Positions 1-10,606 are shown, counted from the first letter of the stretch. The stretch: DNA of 64,000 bases from Anaeromyxobacter dehalogenans 2CP-1 (GCF_000022145.1 NC_011891.1:4384501-4448500), one strand, 5' to 3'. Numbers and translations: made by a program. The notes: generated by a model from the sequence alone, not told the origin.

Positions 1-3000
1 GCTCGCGCCGCTGCTGCGCGCCGCGCTCGCGCCGCGGGGCTGGAAGCTGCCGCGCCCGCACGGCGCGCGCCTGGCGAAGGCCGCGTTCGCGCCGGGCGTC
101 GCGCGGATCGCCTGGGAGGCGGCGGCCGGGCCGGCCGAGGCGGGCGGCGCGCCGGAGCTGCTCGCCGCCGACGAGGGCGCGCGCGCGTTCGCGCCGGCCT
201 GCGAGGCGCTGGCGCGCGGCGAGCCCGAGCACGCGCGCGAGGCGCTGCTGGCCCAGGGGGCCGCCGCGGCCGCCCACCCGTTCGCGGCCGAGCTGCTGCT
301 CTCGCTCCTGCTCCTCGAGGATCGCTTCCACGACGAGGCGCTCGACCTCGCCGCGGCCTGGCTGCAGCGGCGCCCGGACTTCGCGCCGGCGCTCCTCGCC
401 GAGGCGCTGGTGCGGCAGGCGCGCGGCGAGCCGGCCCGGGCGGCGCGCGCGTACACGGCGCTCGCCGCCGCCGCGGGCGGCCGGGGCGAGGCGTTCGCGG
501 CGCTCGCCGCCGCCGAGGCGGTGTTCGACGTGCCGGGCGCGGACCCGGCCGACGCGCTGCGCGCGGCCGAGGTGGCGCTGGAGGTCCGGCGCGACCACGT
601 GCCCGCGCTCCGGGCGCTCCGCGCGCTCTCGGCCGCCTCGGGGGATCGCGAGGCGCTGGTCCGCGCCGACCGGCGGCTGGTGGCCTACGATCCGGATCCC
701 CAGGAGAAGGCCCGCGCCCACGCCGAGCTGGGCGAGCTGCTGCTGCACAGCGATCCGGCCGCGGCCCGCCTCCACCTCGACCAGGCGCTCCGCCTCGCCC
801 CGGAGGATCCGGCCCCGCTCGCCGCGCTGGCGCGGGCCTGCGCCGCGGCGGGCGAGCCGCTCCGCGCCGTCCGGGCGCTGGACCGGCTGAAGGAGCTCCA
901 CCTCGCGCGCGGGGATCGCGCCGCGGCGGCGGATGCGGCGCTGGAGGCGGGCGCCGCCTGGGAGGGACCGCTCGCGCACGCCGAGAACGCGCTCCTGCGC
1001 TACCGCGCCGCCGCCGAGCTGGCGCCGGGCCCCGAGGTCCACGCCCGCGCCGCCCGCGCCGCCGAGGCGCTCGGGCACTGGGCCGAGGCGTCCGACTTCC
1101 ACGCGATGGCGCTCGCCGGCATCGACGCGGCCACGCCGGACGGCGCGGCGCTGGCGGTGCGCACGCGGCTCGCGCTCGCCGAGGTGGCCGAGCGGCGGCT
1201 GGGCGATCCGGCCGCGGCGGCGGCGCACCTCGAGGCGGCGGCGACGCTCGCGCCCGGCGACGCGACGGTGCTGGCGCGGCTGGCGGAGCGGCTCCGCGGG
1301 CTGGGACGGCCGCCGGCGCTCGCCGCCGCGCTCGACCGGCTCGCCGGGCTGGAGCCGGACCCGGACGCGCGGGCGGCGCTGCTGGCCGAGGCCGGCGCCG
1401 CGCTGCGCGCGGCCGGCCAGGACGGCGAGGCGGCCCGCCGCTTCGCCGCGGCGCTGGCGCTCGCGCCGGCCTGCGCCCCGGCCCTCTCCGGCCAGGCCGA
1501 GCTCGCCGCGGCGCTCGGCGACGCCGCCGCGGAGCGCGAGGCGCTGGAGCGGCTGCGCGCGCTGACCGCGGACGCGGAGGCCGCCGCCGCGCTCGACGAT
1601 CGCATCGCCGCGGCCGCGGAGCGCGCCGGCGACCTCGCCGCGGCGCTCGCCGCCGCGTCCTCGGCCCGCGCCGCCCGGCCCGACCCGGCCCGGCTCGCCG
1701 CCGAGCTGCGGCTGGCGCGACGGGTGGCGGACGCGAGCACCGTGGCGGAGCTGCTGGCGGAGTCCGCCCGCCTGGCCGCGGCGGCCGGCGACGCGCCCAC
1801 CGCGGCCGCGGCCTGGCTGGAGCGGGGGCGGTTGCTCGTGCCGGTGGACCCGCCCGCCGCCCTGGCGGCGCTCGCGGAGGCGCGGGCGGCGGCGCCGGGC
1901 GACCCGGCGGTGCTGCGCGTGCAGGCGGACGCGGCCGCGCGCGCCGGCGACCCCCGGCTCGCGCTCGGGGCGCTGCGCGCGCTGCTGGCGGGCGGCGCCG
2001 CCGACGCCGCCGAGCTCGAGCTGCGCGCGGCGCGGGCGGCGCTGGACGCGGGCGAGCCGTCCGCGGCGCGCGAGCACGCGGAGCGGGCGCACGCGCTCGA
2101 GGCCCCCGGCGCGGGCGCGCTGCTCGCGGAGGTGCTCGCGGCCACCGGCGACGACGCGGCGCGGGCGGCGCTCCTCGAGCGGCTCGGGCGCTGGCTGGAG
2201 GCCGCCGAGCTGCACGAGCGGGCCGGCGACCTGCCGCGCGCGCTCGCCGCGTGCGAGCGCGCCGCCGACGATCCGGCCACCACCCCGGCCGCGCTGGCCC
2301 GCCTCGCCGAGCTGCGGGCGGCGGGCGGCGACGCGCGGGGCGCCTCGCGGGCGCTGCTGCTCCTCGCGCGGCTCACCGGCGGGCGAGACGGCGCCACCCT
2401 GGCGCTGCGCGCGCACGGGCTCGATCCGGCCGGCGAGGCGCTCGACCTGGCCGCGCAGCTCGACCCGTCGTTCGCGCCCGCCCGCGCCCGGCGCGCCGCC
2501 GGGCGCGTGGCGGAGGACCCGCGCGGCGCGCTCGGCGACGCGGAGGCGGCGCTGGCCGGCGACGCGCTCCCTGCCGCGGAGCGCGCCGGCCTGCTCGCGC
2601 TCGCCGCCGGGGCAGCCGCGGCGTGCGGCGACGCCGGGGCGGCGCGCCGGCACCTCGCCGCCTACTGCGAGGCGGTCCCCGGCGACGACGCGGCGCTGGC
2701 GCGCCTCGCCGGGCTGCACCGGCGCGCCGGCGATCCGGCCGGGCTGGAGGCGGCGCTCCGCCGGCGGCTCCCGCCGGCGCGCGGCGCGGACGCCGCCGCG
2801 GTGCGGGCCGAGCTGGCCGCGCTCCTCGCCGGGCGCGGCGAGGCGGCCGAGGCCGCGCGGCTCGCGGGCGAGGCGCTCGATCGGGATCCGGCCTGCCTCC
2901 CGGCGCTCCGCGTGCTCTGCGCGGCCCCCTGCGCCGGCGCGCTCTCCCCGGCGCAGGCGCTCGACCTCCTCGGGCGGCGCGCCGCCCACCCGCTCGCGGA

Positions 3001-6000
3001 CGCCGCCGAGGCCGCCGCCGCGCAGGCCGGGCGCGCGCGGCTGCTGGCCGCCGCCGGCGATCTCGCGGGCGCGCTCGACGCCGCCCGCGCCGCCGCCGGG
3101 GCCGGCGACGACGACGCCGCGCTGGAGCTCCGCGCCGACCTGGCGGCCCGCGCCGGGGCGCCCGCCGAGGCGGCCCGCGCGCTGCTCGCCCGGGCGCTCC
3201 GGGCGCGCGACCGCGGCGAGCCGGACGCGGGCGACCGGCTCGCCGAGGCCGGGCTGGCGCTGCTCGCCGCCGGTGCGGCCGAGGACGCGGCCGGCGCCGA
3301 GGCGGCGCTGCGCGACGCGCTCGCGCTCGCGCCCGGCCGCGAGAGCGCCCGCGCCGCGCTCGCGGCCCTGGCCGAGCGCGCCCGGGCCCGGGGGGACGCC
3401 GCCGCCGAGCGGGACGCGCTCGCCGCGCTGGTGCCGCTGCTCCCCACCGGCGCGAAGCCCGCGGCGCTCCTGCGCCGGGCCGCGCTCGCGGCCGCGCTCG
3501 GCGACCGCGCCGGCGCGCTCGCCGCTGCCGAGGAGGCCCGCGCGCTCGCCCCGCGGGATCCCGCCGCGGTCGAGGCGGCGCGCGCGCCCGCGGAGGCCGC
3601 GGGGGACCTGGGCGCGGTGGCCGACCGGCTGGAGGACCTGGCCGCGCTGGAGCCGGCCTCGGCCGGGCGGCGGCGGCTCGAGCGCGCCGGCCTGCTGGCG
3701 CGCCTCGGGCGCACCGTCGAGGCCGACCGCGCCTACGCGGCGGCGCTGGCCGCGCTCCCGCCCGACCGCGGGCTCGCCGAGGAGCACGCGGCCTTCCGGC
3801 GCGCGCACCTGCCCGCCCGCCCCGCCGGCGAGCCGCTCGAGGCGTACGCGCGCCGCGCGCCGACGCCGCGCGACGCGGCCCGGGCGCTCCGCGCCGCGGC
3901 GGCGCTGGCGCTCTCGCAGGGCGATCTCGCCGGCGCCATCCGCGCCGCGCGCCGCGCCTACGCCCGCACGCAGGACGACCTCGCCTTCGCGGCGCCGCTG
4001 CTGGCGCGCGTCCTCTACCTGGGCGGCGCGTCCGGCGAGGCGCTGGTGGTGCACCGGCGCCTGCTCGAGGCCGGCCTCGGCGCGCTCCCGCCCGAGGACG
4101 CGCTCGCGCTGGCGCGCCAGCTCGCCGAGCTGGCCGAGGACCGCGGCGAGCGCGCGCTCGCGCTGGCCGCGCTGACCGAGGTCCTGGCCCGCCGTCCGCA
4201 GGACCTCGAGGCGGCGGTGCGGCGGCTGGCGCTGGACGACGACCCGGAGCGCGGCGCCCGCGTCGTGCTCGCGGCGGCGGAGGCGGCCCGGTCCGGCGCG
4301 GCGCGGGCCGACGCGCTCGGGCGCGCCGCGACGGCGCTGCTCGCCGGCGGCCGGCCCGACCTCGCCCGCGACCTCTACCGGCGGGCCCGCGCCGCCGCCG
4401 CGGCCGACCCGGCCCGCAGCGCCGCGCTGGCCGAGGCGCGCGCCGGGGCGCTGGCGCGGGCCGGCGCGCCCGAGGCCGAGCGGCTCGACGCGCTGGGCGA
4501 GGCCGCCGACCTCGCGCTCGACGCCGGCGAGCCGGACGCCGCGCGGCGGCTGCTCGCCGACGCGGTGGTGCTGGCCCGCGCCCTCGATCGCCCCGCGGAG
4601 GCCGCCCGGCTCTCGCTCCAGCTCGACGCGCTCGCGGCCGCGGCCGGCGACTTCGCCGCGGCGGCCGCGCACGCCCGCGCCGCCGGCGCGCTGCTGCTCG
4701 ACGCCGGCGATCCGGCCGGCGCCGCCGAGGCGCTGGAGCGCGCGGTGGCCGCCGCGCCGGGCGAGGCGGAGGGCGTGGCGCTGCTGGAGCGCGCCGCGCA
4801 CGCGCTGGGCGACGCGGGGACGCCGCACCTCGCCCGCGCGCTCGCCGCCCGGGCCGCCGCGGCCGCGCCCGGCCCCGCCCGCGCCGCGGCGCTGGTGGCG
4901 CTCGCGGACGTGCACGCGGCCGCCGGGGCCACCGGGCCGGCCGAGGCCGCGCTCCGGGAAGCGCTCGCGCACGACCGCGGGAGCGCCGCCGCCCGGGAGC
5001 GGCTCACCGCGATCCTGAGCGCGACCGGCCGCGATCCGGAGGTCGCGCGGATGCTGCTGGAGCGCGCCGAGCGCGAGGCCGACCCGGCGGCGCGCGCCCG
5101 CATGCGGCGCGACGCGGTGACCCGGCTGGCCGCCTCGCCGGATCCCGCCGACCGCGCCCGCGCCGCGGAGGCCTGCGCCGCGCTGGCCACCGAGGGGCCG
5201 GCCGATCCGGTGGCGCTCCGCGCGGCCGCGGCGCTGCTCCGCGACCTGGGGCGCCGCGAGGAGGCGATCCCGCTGCTCGCCGCGCTGCTGCGCGCCGACC
5301 CGGACGACGAGGACGCCGCCCGCGAGCTGGCGCACGCGTACGCGGACCGCCACCTGGAGCGCGCCGAGCTGTTCCTCGGCCGCGCCGCGCACGCGCGCGG
5401 GCCGGCGCGCGCCGGCCGGCTGCGCGAGGCCGCGCGGGCGCTGCACGCGGCCGGCGAGGACGGGCGGGCGCGGGCCGCGCTGCGCGACGCGTTCGACGCC
5501 TGGCCCGCGGACGACGGCGCGTTCGTGGCGGCGCTGCGCGAGGCGGCCGCCGACCCGGAGCGGCTCGACGGCGTGCTCTCCGCCCGCGCCGCGGCGGTGC
5601 CGGCCGAGGCGGCGAGCTGCCACCGCGCGCGCGCCGACGCGCTGCTCGCGTTCGGCGAGGGCGAGCGCGCCGCCGCCGCCTACGAGGCCGCGCTCGCGGC
5701 CGCGCCCGGCGACGTGGAGACGCTCGCGGCGCTGGCCGCGTGCCTGGCCGCGACCCGCGGCCCGGCGGCCGCGGCCGAGCTGGACCGCGGCCTGGTGGCG
5801 TGGGCCGGGGAGGCGCGCGGCGCCGTGCCCGCCTCCGCCGAGGCGGCGGCGCGCTACCGGCTCGGCCTCTCCGCCTGGGCCGAGGGCCGCGCCTCCGACG
5901 GGATCGCGCACCTGGAGCGGGCGCTCGCGCTCGCGCCCGCCGACGAGCGCGCCGGCATCGCCTGGGCGGCGCTGGCGCACGGGCACGCCGCGCTGGGCGA

Positions 6001-9000
6001 CCCGGCGCTGGCGCTCGCCGCCGCCCGCAGCCGCGCCGAGCGCGCGCTCGCGCTGGGCCTGGCCGAGGAGCGCCGGGTGGCGCTGGAGGCCGCCGCGGAG
6101 CTGGCCGAGGGGCTCGGCGACGCCGGCCGCGACGCGGCCGAGCTGCTGGAGGCCCTGCTCCAGCTCCGCGCGCGCGACGGCGAGGGGCCGGAGGCGCTCG
6201 CGGCGCTGGCCGGGCGCACCGCCGCGGCGCTGGACGCGGCGGGCGAGCCGGCGCGGGCCCGCGACGCGCGCGCGCTCGGCGGCCTGGAGCCGGCCGCGCC
6301 GGACGCCGCCCCGCCGCCCGCGGCGCCGCCCGCCGGCGCGCGCGAGGCGGCCCGCGCGGCCGCGGAGCGCGCGCTCTCCTCCGAGGATCCCGCCGAGCGC
6401 GCCGAGGCGTTCACCGCCGCGGCCGAGGCGCTGGCCCGCGCCGGCGCGCCCGACGACGAGGTGCGCGGCGCGCTCGAGCTCGCCGCCGGCGCCGACCCGG
6501 ACGCGCCCGGCCCGTGGCGCGCGCGGGCGCGCCTGGAGGCCGCCTGGGGCGAGCCGCTCGCCGCGGCCCGCGCGCTCCTGTCGGCGTCCATCCGCAGCGA
6601 CGGCGACGAGGCGTCGCGCAGCGCGCTCGAGGCCGCGCGGCTGTTCGAGGACGCCGGCGCCCACGGCGACGCCGCGCGCGCGTACCGGGCCGCGGTGCTG
6701 GCGCGGCCCGGCTGCGTGCCCGCCCGCACCGTGCTCGCGGAGGAGGCGCTCGCCGCGGGCGACCCGGGCGCGGCGGTCGAGCACCTCCGGGCCATCCCCG
6801 AGGCCGGGCTCGCGCCCGACGCCCGCACCGCGCACCGCCGGCGCCTCGCCCGCGCCCTGGACGCGGCCGGCCGCGCCGGCGAGGCCGAGGCGCTCTACGC
6901 CGAGCTGCTCGCGGCCGACCCCGGCGACCCCGAGGCGTTCGAGCGCGCGGCCGCGCTGGCGCTCGCGCGCGGCGCCCTCGACGCGTGGCTCGATCTGGCC
7001 CAGCTCCACGAGCAGGCGCTCGCGGCCTGGGGCCAGACCGCGCGGCGGCGCGATCTGCGCCAGGCCCGCGGCGAGCGCTTCGCCGCGGCCGGGCACCTCG
7101 AGGCGGCGCGCGGCGCGTTCCTGTCGGTGCTGGAGCTGGATCCGGTCCACCCGCCCGCGCTGGACGCGCTCGCGGCGCTGGACGGCCGGCGCGACGGGTG
7201 GGCGGAGGCCGCCGCGGGCCTCGCGGCCGAGGCCGCCGCCGCCGGAGATCCCGCCGAGGCCGCCGCGCTGCACCTGCGGCGCGCCCGCATCCAGCTCGAC
7301 CGGCTCGGCGACGAGGACGCCGCGGCCGCGACGCTCCACGACGCGCTCGCGGCGGCGCGCGCCAGCGGCACCGCCGCCGCGCTGCGCGGCGCCGAGGAGG
7401 CGGAGGCGCTGCTCGCCGGGATGGGCCGCCCGGCGGCGCCGCCCGCGGCGGAGCCGGACCCGATCGCCCCTCGCGCGCCCGCCGCCGACCCGGTCGCCGA
7501 GGTGCTGCGGGCGCAGGCGGCCGCGGCCGAGGGCGTGGCCCGGGCCGAGCTGCTGGAGCGCCTCGCCGGCCACCTCGAGCGCGCCGGCGACGCGCCCGGC
7601 GCCGCGGACGCGCTGATCGAGGCGCTCGAGGCCGACCCCGAGCGCGACCTCACCTGGTCCTGGCTCCTGTCGGTGGCCTCCGGCGACGTGACGCGGCTCG
7701 CCCGCGCCGAGGCGATCCGCGCCCGGAGCGCCGAGCCCGCCGCCGCCGAGCTGCCGCCGCCCGCCGGGTGGTCGGACGAGGAGATCGCGCTCGCGGCCGA
7801 GGGGCCGGGCGCGCTGCCCGCCACGCCCGCGGTGGGCGCCGAGCTCGGGCCGGACCACCCGCTGCCGGTGGCGGAGCTGGCGGCCCGCGGGCGCGCCTGC
7901 CTGCAGGCCGCGGAGTGGGAGCCGGCGCGCGCCTGGCTCGCGGAGGCGCTGGCCCGCGACCCCTCGGACCTGACGCTCGCCCGCGACCTCTCGCGCGCCG
8001 CCGAGAAGCTGGGCCGCTTCGACGACTACGTGCGCCTGGGCGAGGCCTGCGCCGACGCCATCGCCGCCTACGACCCGCTCGCCGCCGCGGCGCGGCTGCG
8101 CCACTTCGCCGAGCTGCTCCGCACCCGGCTCGGCGACCCGGAGCGCGCCGCGGTGATGCTGGAGAAGGCGCTCTCGCTCGTGCCGGACGACTTCGAGGCC
8201 CAGCGCGAGCTGCTCGTGGCCCGGGCGGCGCGCCCGGAGACGCAGGCCCGCGCGGCGGAGGGCTGGCTGGAGCTGGCGCGGCGCGATCCCTCCGACGCGA
8301 CCGCCCTCGCCGAGGCGAGCGCGCTGTGCGCGGCCCTCGCGGCCGCCGAGCGGACCGGCGCGGAGGACTCCGCCCGGCTCGCCGAGCGCGCGCGCCTGGC
8401 GGCCTCGCTCGCCGCGTTCGCCGATCCGTCACGGAGCGCGCCCGCCGGGGCGCCGGTCGCCGCGCACCTGCCCGCCGCGCTCCGCGAGCGCGTCGCGGCG
8501 CCGGGCGCGAACGGCCCCTGCGCGCGCCTGGTGTCGCTGCTCGCGCCGTGGCTCGAGCCGCTGTTCCCGGCCGACCTCGCCGCGCGCGGCGCCGGGCCCG
8601 CCGACCGGCTCGCGCCCGCCGCCGCGCCGGCGCTGCACGCCGCGCTGGAGCGGGCCGCGCGGGCGCTCGAGGCCCGCCCGCACGCGGCGCTCCTCGGCGC
8701 CCGCCCCGGGCGCGAGGTGGTCATCGAGAACACCCGCCCGCCCTCGGTGGTGCTGCCGGCCGGGCTCGCCGGCCTGCCCGAGGGCGCGCTCGCGTTCCTG
8801 GCCGCCCGCACGCTCGACCTCGTCGAGCACGGCTGGGCGCTGCTCGGGAAGTTCGCGCCGCGCGACGCCGCCATCCTGCTCGAGCTGGCCTGCCGCTTCG
8901 GCGGTGGCGCGCCGCCCGCCATGGGCCTCCCCGCCGCGCACGCCGGCGCGTTCCTCGCCGCGCTGGAGCGGACCGTGCCCGGCGAGGTGAGCGCCACCGC

Positions 9001-9271
9001 GGCCGCGCTGGCCGGCCCGGCCGCGGCGGAGCTCCGCACGCTCGACCCGCGCGCGCTCGCGGCGGCGGTGCGCCGGACCGCGAACCGGGTGGGCCTGCTC
9101 CACGCCGGCGACCCCGGCCACGCGCTCCGCACGCTCGCGCTCCTCGACCGGCGCCTCGACGGCGGGCCGCTCGATCCGGTCGAGGCGCTCGCCCTCCCCG
9201 ACCTCCGCGACCTGGCGCTCCTGGCCCTGTCGGATCCGTTCGTCGAGCTCCGGCTCGCGGTGCTAGGCTAG
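1..9271 (+). CDS. Giant TPR-repeat protein (5' end outside window)
   Basis: The frame is open from base 2 to the TAG at 9269-9271, so at least 3,089 residues are present and the true start lies upstream of the window. The GTG at 410 is internal, because the same frame reads cleanly before it. The sequence is an almost unbroken run of Ala/Leu/Arg-rich helical pairs with TPR spacing (A..A..L....P at about 34-residue intervals). A C-terminal region of roughly 280 residues (about 8430-9268) is less repetitive and contains 'VVLPAGLAGLPEGALAFLA' and 'GKFAPRDAAILLELACRFGG'. Myxobacteria encode several such giant TPR proteins of unknown role; scaffolding of protein complexes is the general inference. 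No signal peptide or catalytic motif is visible in the part seen. Confidence 0.85.
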   Translation, partial: LAPLLRAALAPRGWKLPRPHGARLAKAAFAPGVARIAWEAAAGPAEAGGAPELLAADEGARAFAPACEALARGEPEHAREALLAQGAAAAAHPFAAELLLSLLLLEDRFHDEALDLAAAWLQRRPDFAPALLAEALVRQARGEPARAARAYTALAAAAGGRGEAFAALAAAEAVFDVPGADPADALRAAEVALEVRRDHVPALRALRALSAASGDREALVRADRRLVAYDPDPQEKARAHAELGELLLHSDPAAARLHLDQALRLAPEDPAPLAALARACAAAGEPLRAVRALDRLKELHLARGDRAAAADAALEAGAAWEGPLAHAENALLRYRAAAELAPGPEVHARAARAAEALGHWAEASDFHAMALAGIDAATPDGAALAVRTRLALAEVAERRLGDPAAAAAHLEAAATLAPGDATVLARLAERLRGLGRPPALAAALDRLAGLEPDPDARAALLAEAGAALRAAGQDGEAARRFAAALALAPACAPALSGQAELAAALGDAAAEREALERLRALTADAEAAAALDDRIAAAAERAGDLAAALAAASSARAARPDPARLAAELRLARRVADASTVAELLAESARLAAAAGDAPTAAAAWLERGRLLVPVDPPAALAALAEARAAAPGDPAVLRVQADAAARAGDPRLALGALRALLAGGAADAAELELRAARAALDAGEPSAAREHAERAHALEAPGAGALLAEVLAATGDDAARAALLERLGRWLEAAELHERAGDLPRALAACERAADDPATTPAALARLAELRAAGGDARGASRALLLLARLTGGRDGATLALRAHGLDPAGEALDLAAQLDPSFAPARARRAAGRVAEDPRGALGDAEAALAGDALPAAERAGLLALAAGAAAACGDAGAARRHLAAYCEAVPGDDAALARLAGLHRRAGDPAGLEAALRRRLPPARGADAAAVRAELAALLAGRGEAAEAARLAGEALDRDPACLPALRVLCAAPCAGALSPAQALDLLGRRAAHPLADAAEAAAAQAGRARLLAAAGDLAGALDAARAAAGAGDDDAALELRADLAARAGAPAEAARALLARALRARDRGEPDAGDRLAEAGLALLAAGAAEDAAGAEAALRDALALAPGRESARAALAALAERARARGDAAAERDALAALVPLLPTGAKPAALLRRAALAAALGDRAGALAAAEEARALAPRDPAAVEAARAPAEAAGDLGAVADRLEDLAALEPASAGRRRLERAGLLARLGRTVEADRAYAAALAALPPDRGLAEEHAAFRRAHLPARPAGEPLEAYARRAPTPRDAARALRAAAALALSQGDLAGAIRAARRAYARTQDDLAFAAPLLARVLYLGGASGEALVVHRRLLEAGLGALPPEDALALARQLAELAEDRGERALALAALTEVLARRPQDLEAAVRRLALDDDPERGARVVLAAAEAARSGAARADALGRAATALLAGGRPDLARDLYRRARAAAAADPARSAALAEARAGALARAGAPEAERLDALGEAADLALDAGEPDAARRLLADAVVLARALDRPAEAARLSLQLDALAAAAGDFAAAAAHARAAGALLLDAGDPAGAAEALERAVAAAPGEAEGVALLERAAHALGDAGTPHLARALAARAAAAAPGPARAAALVALADVHAAAGATGPAEAALREALAHDRGSAAARERLTAILSATGRDPEVARMLLERAEREADPAARARMRRDAVTRLAASPDPADRARAAEACAALATEGPADPVALRAAAALLRDLGRREEAIPLLAALLRADPDDEDAARELAHAYADRHLERAELFLGRAAHARGPARAGRLREAARALHAAGEDGRARAALRDAFDAWPADDGAFVAALREAAADPERLDGVLSARAAAVPAEAASCHRARADALLAFGEGERAAAAYEAALAAAPGDVETLAALAACLAATRGPAAAAELDRGLVAWAGEARGAVPASAEAAARYRLGLSAWAEGRASDGIAHLERALALAPADERAGIAWAALAHGHAALGDPALALAAARSRAERALALGLAEERRVALEAAAELAEGLGDAGRDAAELLEALLQLRARDGEGPEALAALAGRTAAALDAAGEPARARDARALGGLEPAAPDAAPPPAAPPAGAREAARAAAERALSSEDPAERAEAFTAAAEALARAGAPDDEVRGALELAAGADPDAPGPWRARARLEAAWGEPLAAARALLSASIRSDGDEASRSALEAARLFEDAGAHGDAARAYRAAVLARPGCVPARTVLAEEALAAGDPGAAVEHLRAIPEAGLAPDARTAHRRRLARALDAAGRAGEAEALYAELLAADPGDPEAFERAAALALARGALDAWLDLAQLHEQALAAWGQTARRRDLRQARGERFAAAGHLEAARGAFLSVLELDPVHPPALDALAALDGRRDGWAEAAAGLAAEAAAAGDPAEAAALHLRRARIQLDRLGDEDAAAATLHDALAAARASGTAAALRGAEEAEALLAGMGRPAAPPAAEPDPIAPRAPAADPVAEVLRAQAAAAEGVARAELLERLAGHLERAGDAPGAADALIEALEADPERDLTWSWLLSVASGDVTRLARAEAIRARSAEPAAAELPPPAGWSDEEIALAAEGPGALPATPAVGAELGPDHPLPVAELAARGRACLQAAEWEPARAWLAEALARDPSDLTLARDLSRAAEKLGRFDDYVRLGEACADAIAAYDPLAAAARLRHFAELLRTRLGDPERAAVMLEKALSLVPDDFEAQRELLVARAARPETQARAAEGWLELARRDPSDATALAEASALCAALAAAERTGAEDSARLAERARLAASLAAFADPSRSAPAGAPVAAHLPAALRERVAAPGANGPCARLVSLLAPWLEPLFPADLAARGAGPADRLAPAAAPALHAALERAARALEARPHAALLGARPGREVVIENTRPPSVVLPAGLAGLPEGALAFLAARTLDLVEHGWALLGKFAPRDAAILLELACRFGGGAPPAMGLPAAHAGAFLAALERTVPGEVSATAAALAGPAAAELRTLDPRALAAAVRRTANRVGLLHAGDPGHALRTLALLDRRLDGGPLDPVEALALPDLRDLALLALSDPFVELRLAVLG

Positions 9272-9279
9272 CCGGCCCC

Positions 9280-9861
9280 GTGCCTCGCCCTCCGTCCCAC
9301 CGCGCGCCGCGCGCGCTCTCCCTCGCCGGAGCCGTCCTGCTCGGCGCGCTCGGCCCCACCGCGTGCCGCAGCGACGGCGCCGAGGACTGCCCGGGCGAGG
9401 TCGTGGGCGTGTTCGGCCTGCAGGCGCGCCGCGTGGAGGCCTCGACCGCCTGCACGGTCGAGCCGGCGGGCGGCTGGGCCGCGACCGTGCCCGAGACGAT
9501 CCCCGCCGAGCTCGCCGGCGATCCGGAGGCCGTGTTCCCGGTGACGCTGGCGCAGGACCCGCGCACCGGGGCGGTGGCGCTGTGCACCGGCCGCGACCAC
9601 GAGGCGGTGCTGCGCGGGGTGCGGAGCGGCGACCACGTCCAGGCCTCGGCGGCGGCCGGCGAGGCCGTGCTGAGCGCGTGCGCCGCCACCTGCACCGCGG
9701 CGCTCACCGTCGCGATCGAGGGCGACCTCGCGTTCCCGGCGGGTGGGCCGCCCACGCTGGCGGGGACGCTGGTGGAGACCTACGGGGCGACCGGCGGCGC
9801 GTGCGCGCCCTGCGCGCTCCCCTGCACCGCGAGCTACGCGTTCACCGCGGTGGCCCGCTAG
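9280..9861 (+). CDS. Small exported protein, possible lipoprotein
   Basis: GTG start at 9280 gives 193 residues. The N-terminus has basic residues, then a hydrophobic stretch (about residues 12-27, ALSLAGAVLLGALGPTA), then Cys28. This looks like a signal peptide with a weak lipobox, since the -3 position is Pro-Thr-Ala rather than the usual Leu-Ala-Gly. The mature part has eight or more cysteines, several paired near the end (CAPCALPC), suggesting disulfide bonds outside the cytoplasm. I do not recognise the family. A TAGGCT hexamer lies 10 bases before the GTG. The stop overlaps the likely queC promoter. Confidence 0.7.
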   Translation: MPRPPSHRAPRALSLAGAVLLGALGPTACRSDGAEDCPGEVVGVFGLQARRVEASTACTVEPAGGWAATVPETIPAELAGDPEAVFPVTLAQDPRTGAVALCTGRDHEAVLRGVRSGDHVQASAAAGEAVLSACAATCTAALTVAIEGDLAFPAGGPPTLAGTLVETYGATGGACAPCALPCTASYAFTAVAR

Positions 9862-9864
9862 GAT
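9859..9864 (+). promoter_or_regulatory. Candidate -10 element of queC
   Basis: TAGGAT lies six bases before the queC ATG and includes the TAG stop of the upstream gene. Transcription from it would begin at or next to the ATG. It is one of a set of similarly placed hexamers in this window. Confidence 0.4.
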
Positions 9865-9870
9865 CCTGGA

Positions 9871-10575
9871 ATGGCGAAGGCGACGAGCAAGGCGCGGCGC
9901 GCGGTGGTGCTCCTGTCGGGAGGGCTCGACTCGAGCACCTGCCTGGCGGTGGCGCGCGCCGAGGGGCTGGAGGCGCACTGCCTCTCGGTGGACTACGGGC
10001 AGCGGCACAAGGGCGAGCTGGCGCGGGCGCGGCGCATCGCGCGGGCGCTCGGCGCCGCCGGCCACCGCGTGGTGAAGGTGGACCTCTCCGCGTTCGGCGG
10101 CTCGGCGCTCACCGACGCGGCCATCGCGGTGCCGAAGGGGCGCAGCGAGGCGCGGATGGCGCGGGACATCCCGGTCACCTACGTGCCGGCCCGCAACACC
10201 GTCATGCTCTCGCTCGCGCTCGCCCACGCCGAGGTGATCGGCGCGGAGCAGATCTTCGTGGGCGTGAACGCCATCGACTACTCCGGCTACCCGGACTGCC
10301 GGCCGGCCTTCCTGCGGGCGTTCGAGCGCCTGGCGAAGGTCGCCACCCGGGCCGGCGTGGAGGGGCGGCCTCTCCGGATCCGCGCGCCCCTCCTCAGGCT
10401 CTCCAAGGCGGGGATCGTCCGGCTGGGCACGAAGCTCCGCGTCCCCTACCGCTTGACCCTCTCGTGCTACGACCCGATCCGCGGCCGCGCCTGCGGCCGG
10501 TGCGATGCCTGCCGCCTGCGCCGAAAGGGATTTGCCGAGGCGGGGGTGCAGGACCCAACTCAATACGCGAAGTGA
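9871..10575 (+). CDS. queC: 7-cyano-7-deazaguanine synthase QueC
   Basis: 234 residues. QueC converts 7-carboxy-7-deazaguanine to preQ0 using ATP and ammonia, a step in queuosine tRNA modification. The N-terminal PP-loop ATPase motif SGGLDSS is at residues 16-22. The C-terminal four-cysteine zinc site (C..., CGRCDAC) lies near residues 200-220, and the length is normal for the family. No other queuosine genes (queD, queE, queF, tgt) are nearby, so the pathway is dispersed. A GC hairpin (10576-10590) follows the stop, before a small gene that may be co-transcribed. Confidence 0.95.
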   Translation: MAKATSKARRAVVLLSGGLDSSTCLAVARAEGLEAHCLSVDYGQRHKGELARARRIARALGAAGHRVVKVDLSAFGGSALTDAAIAVPKGRSEARMARDIPVTYVPARNTVMLSLALAHAEVIGAEQIFVGVNAIDYSGYPDCRPAFLRAFERLAKVATRAGVEGRPLRIRAPLLRLSKAGIVRLGTKLRVPYRLTLSCYDPIRGRACGRCDACRLRRKGFAEAGVQDPTQYAK

Positions 10576-10590
10576 CCGGCCGAGGGCCGG
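10576..10590 (+). other. GC hairpin after queC
   Basis: CCGGCC-GAG-GGCCGG forms a perfect 6-bp stem starting one base after the queC stop. No T-run follows, so it is not a classical terminator. It could pause polymerase or protect the 3' end. Confidence 0.35.
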
Positions 10591-10606
10591 CGGAGGACCC
10601 GCAAGG

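Noticed and set aside
2251-9279. Long open frame parallel to the giant TPR gene
   Set aside because: Translation is Arg/Ala/Gly-rich low complexity typical of a shifted GC-rich frame; only the segment from 9280 has a signal peptide and normal composition.
9871-10575. preQ1/preQ0 riboswitch or queuosine operon
   Set aside because: There is no room for a riboswitch before queC and no other queuosine gene in the window.
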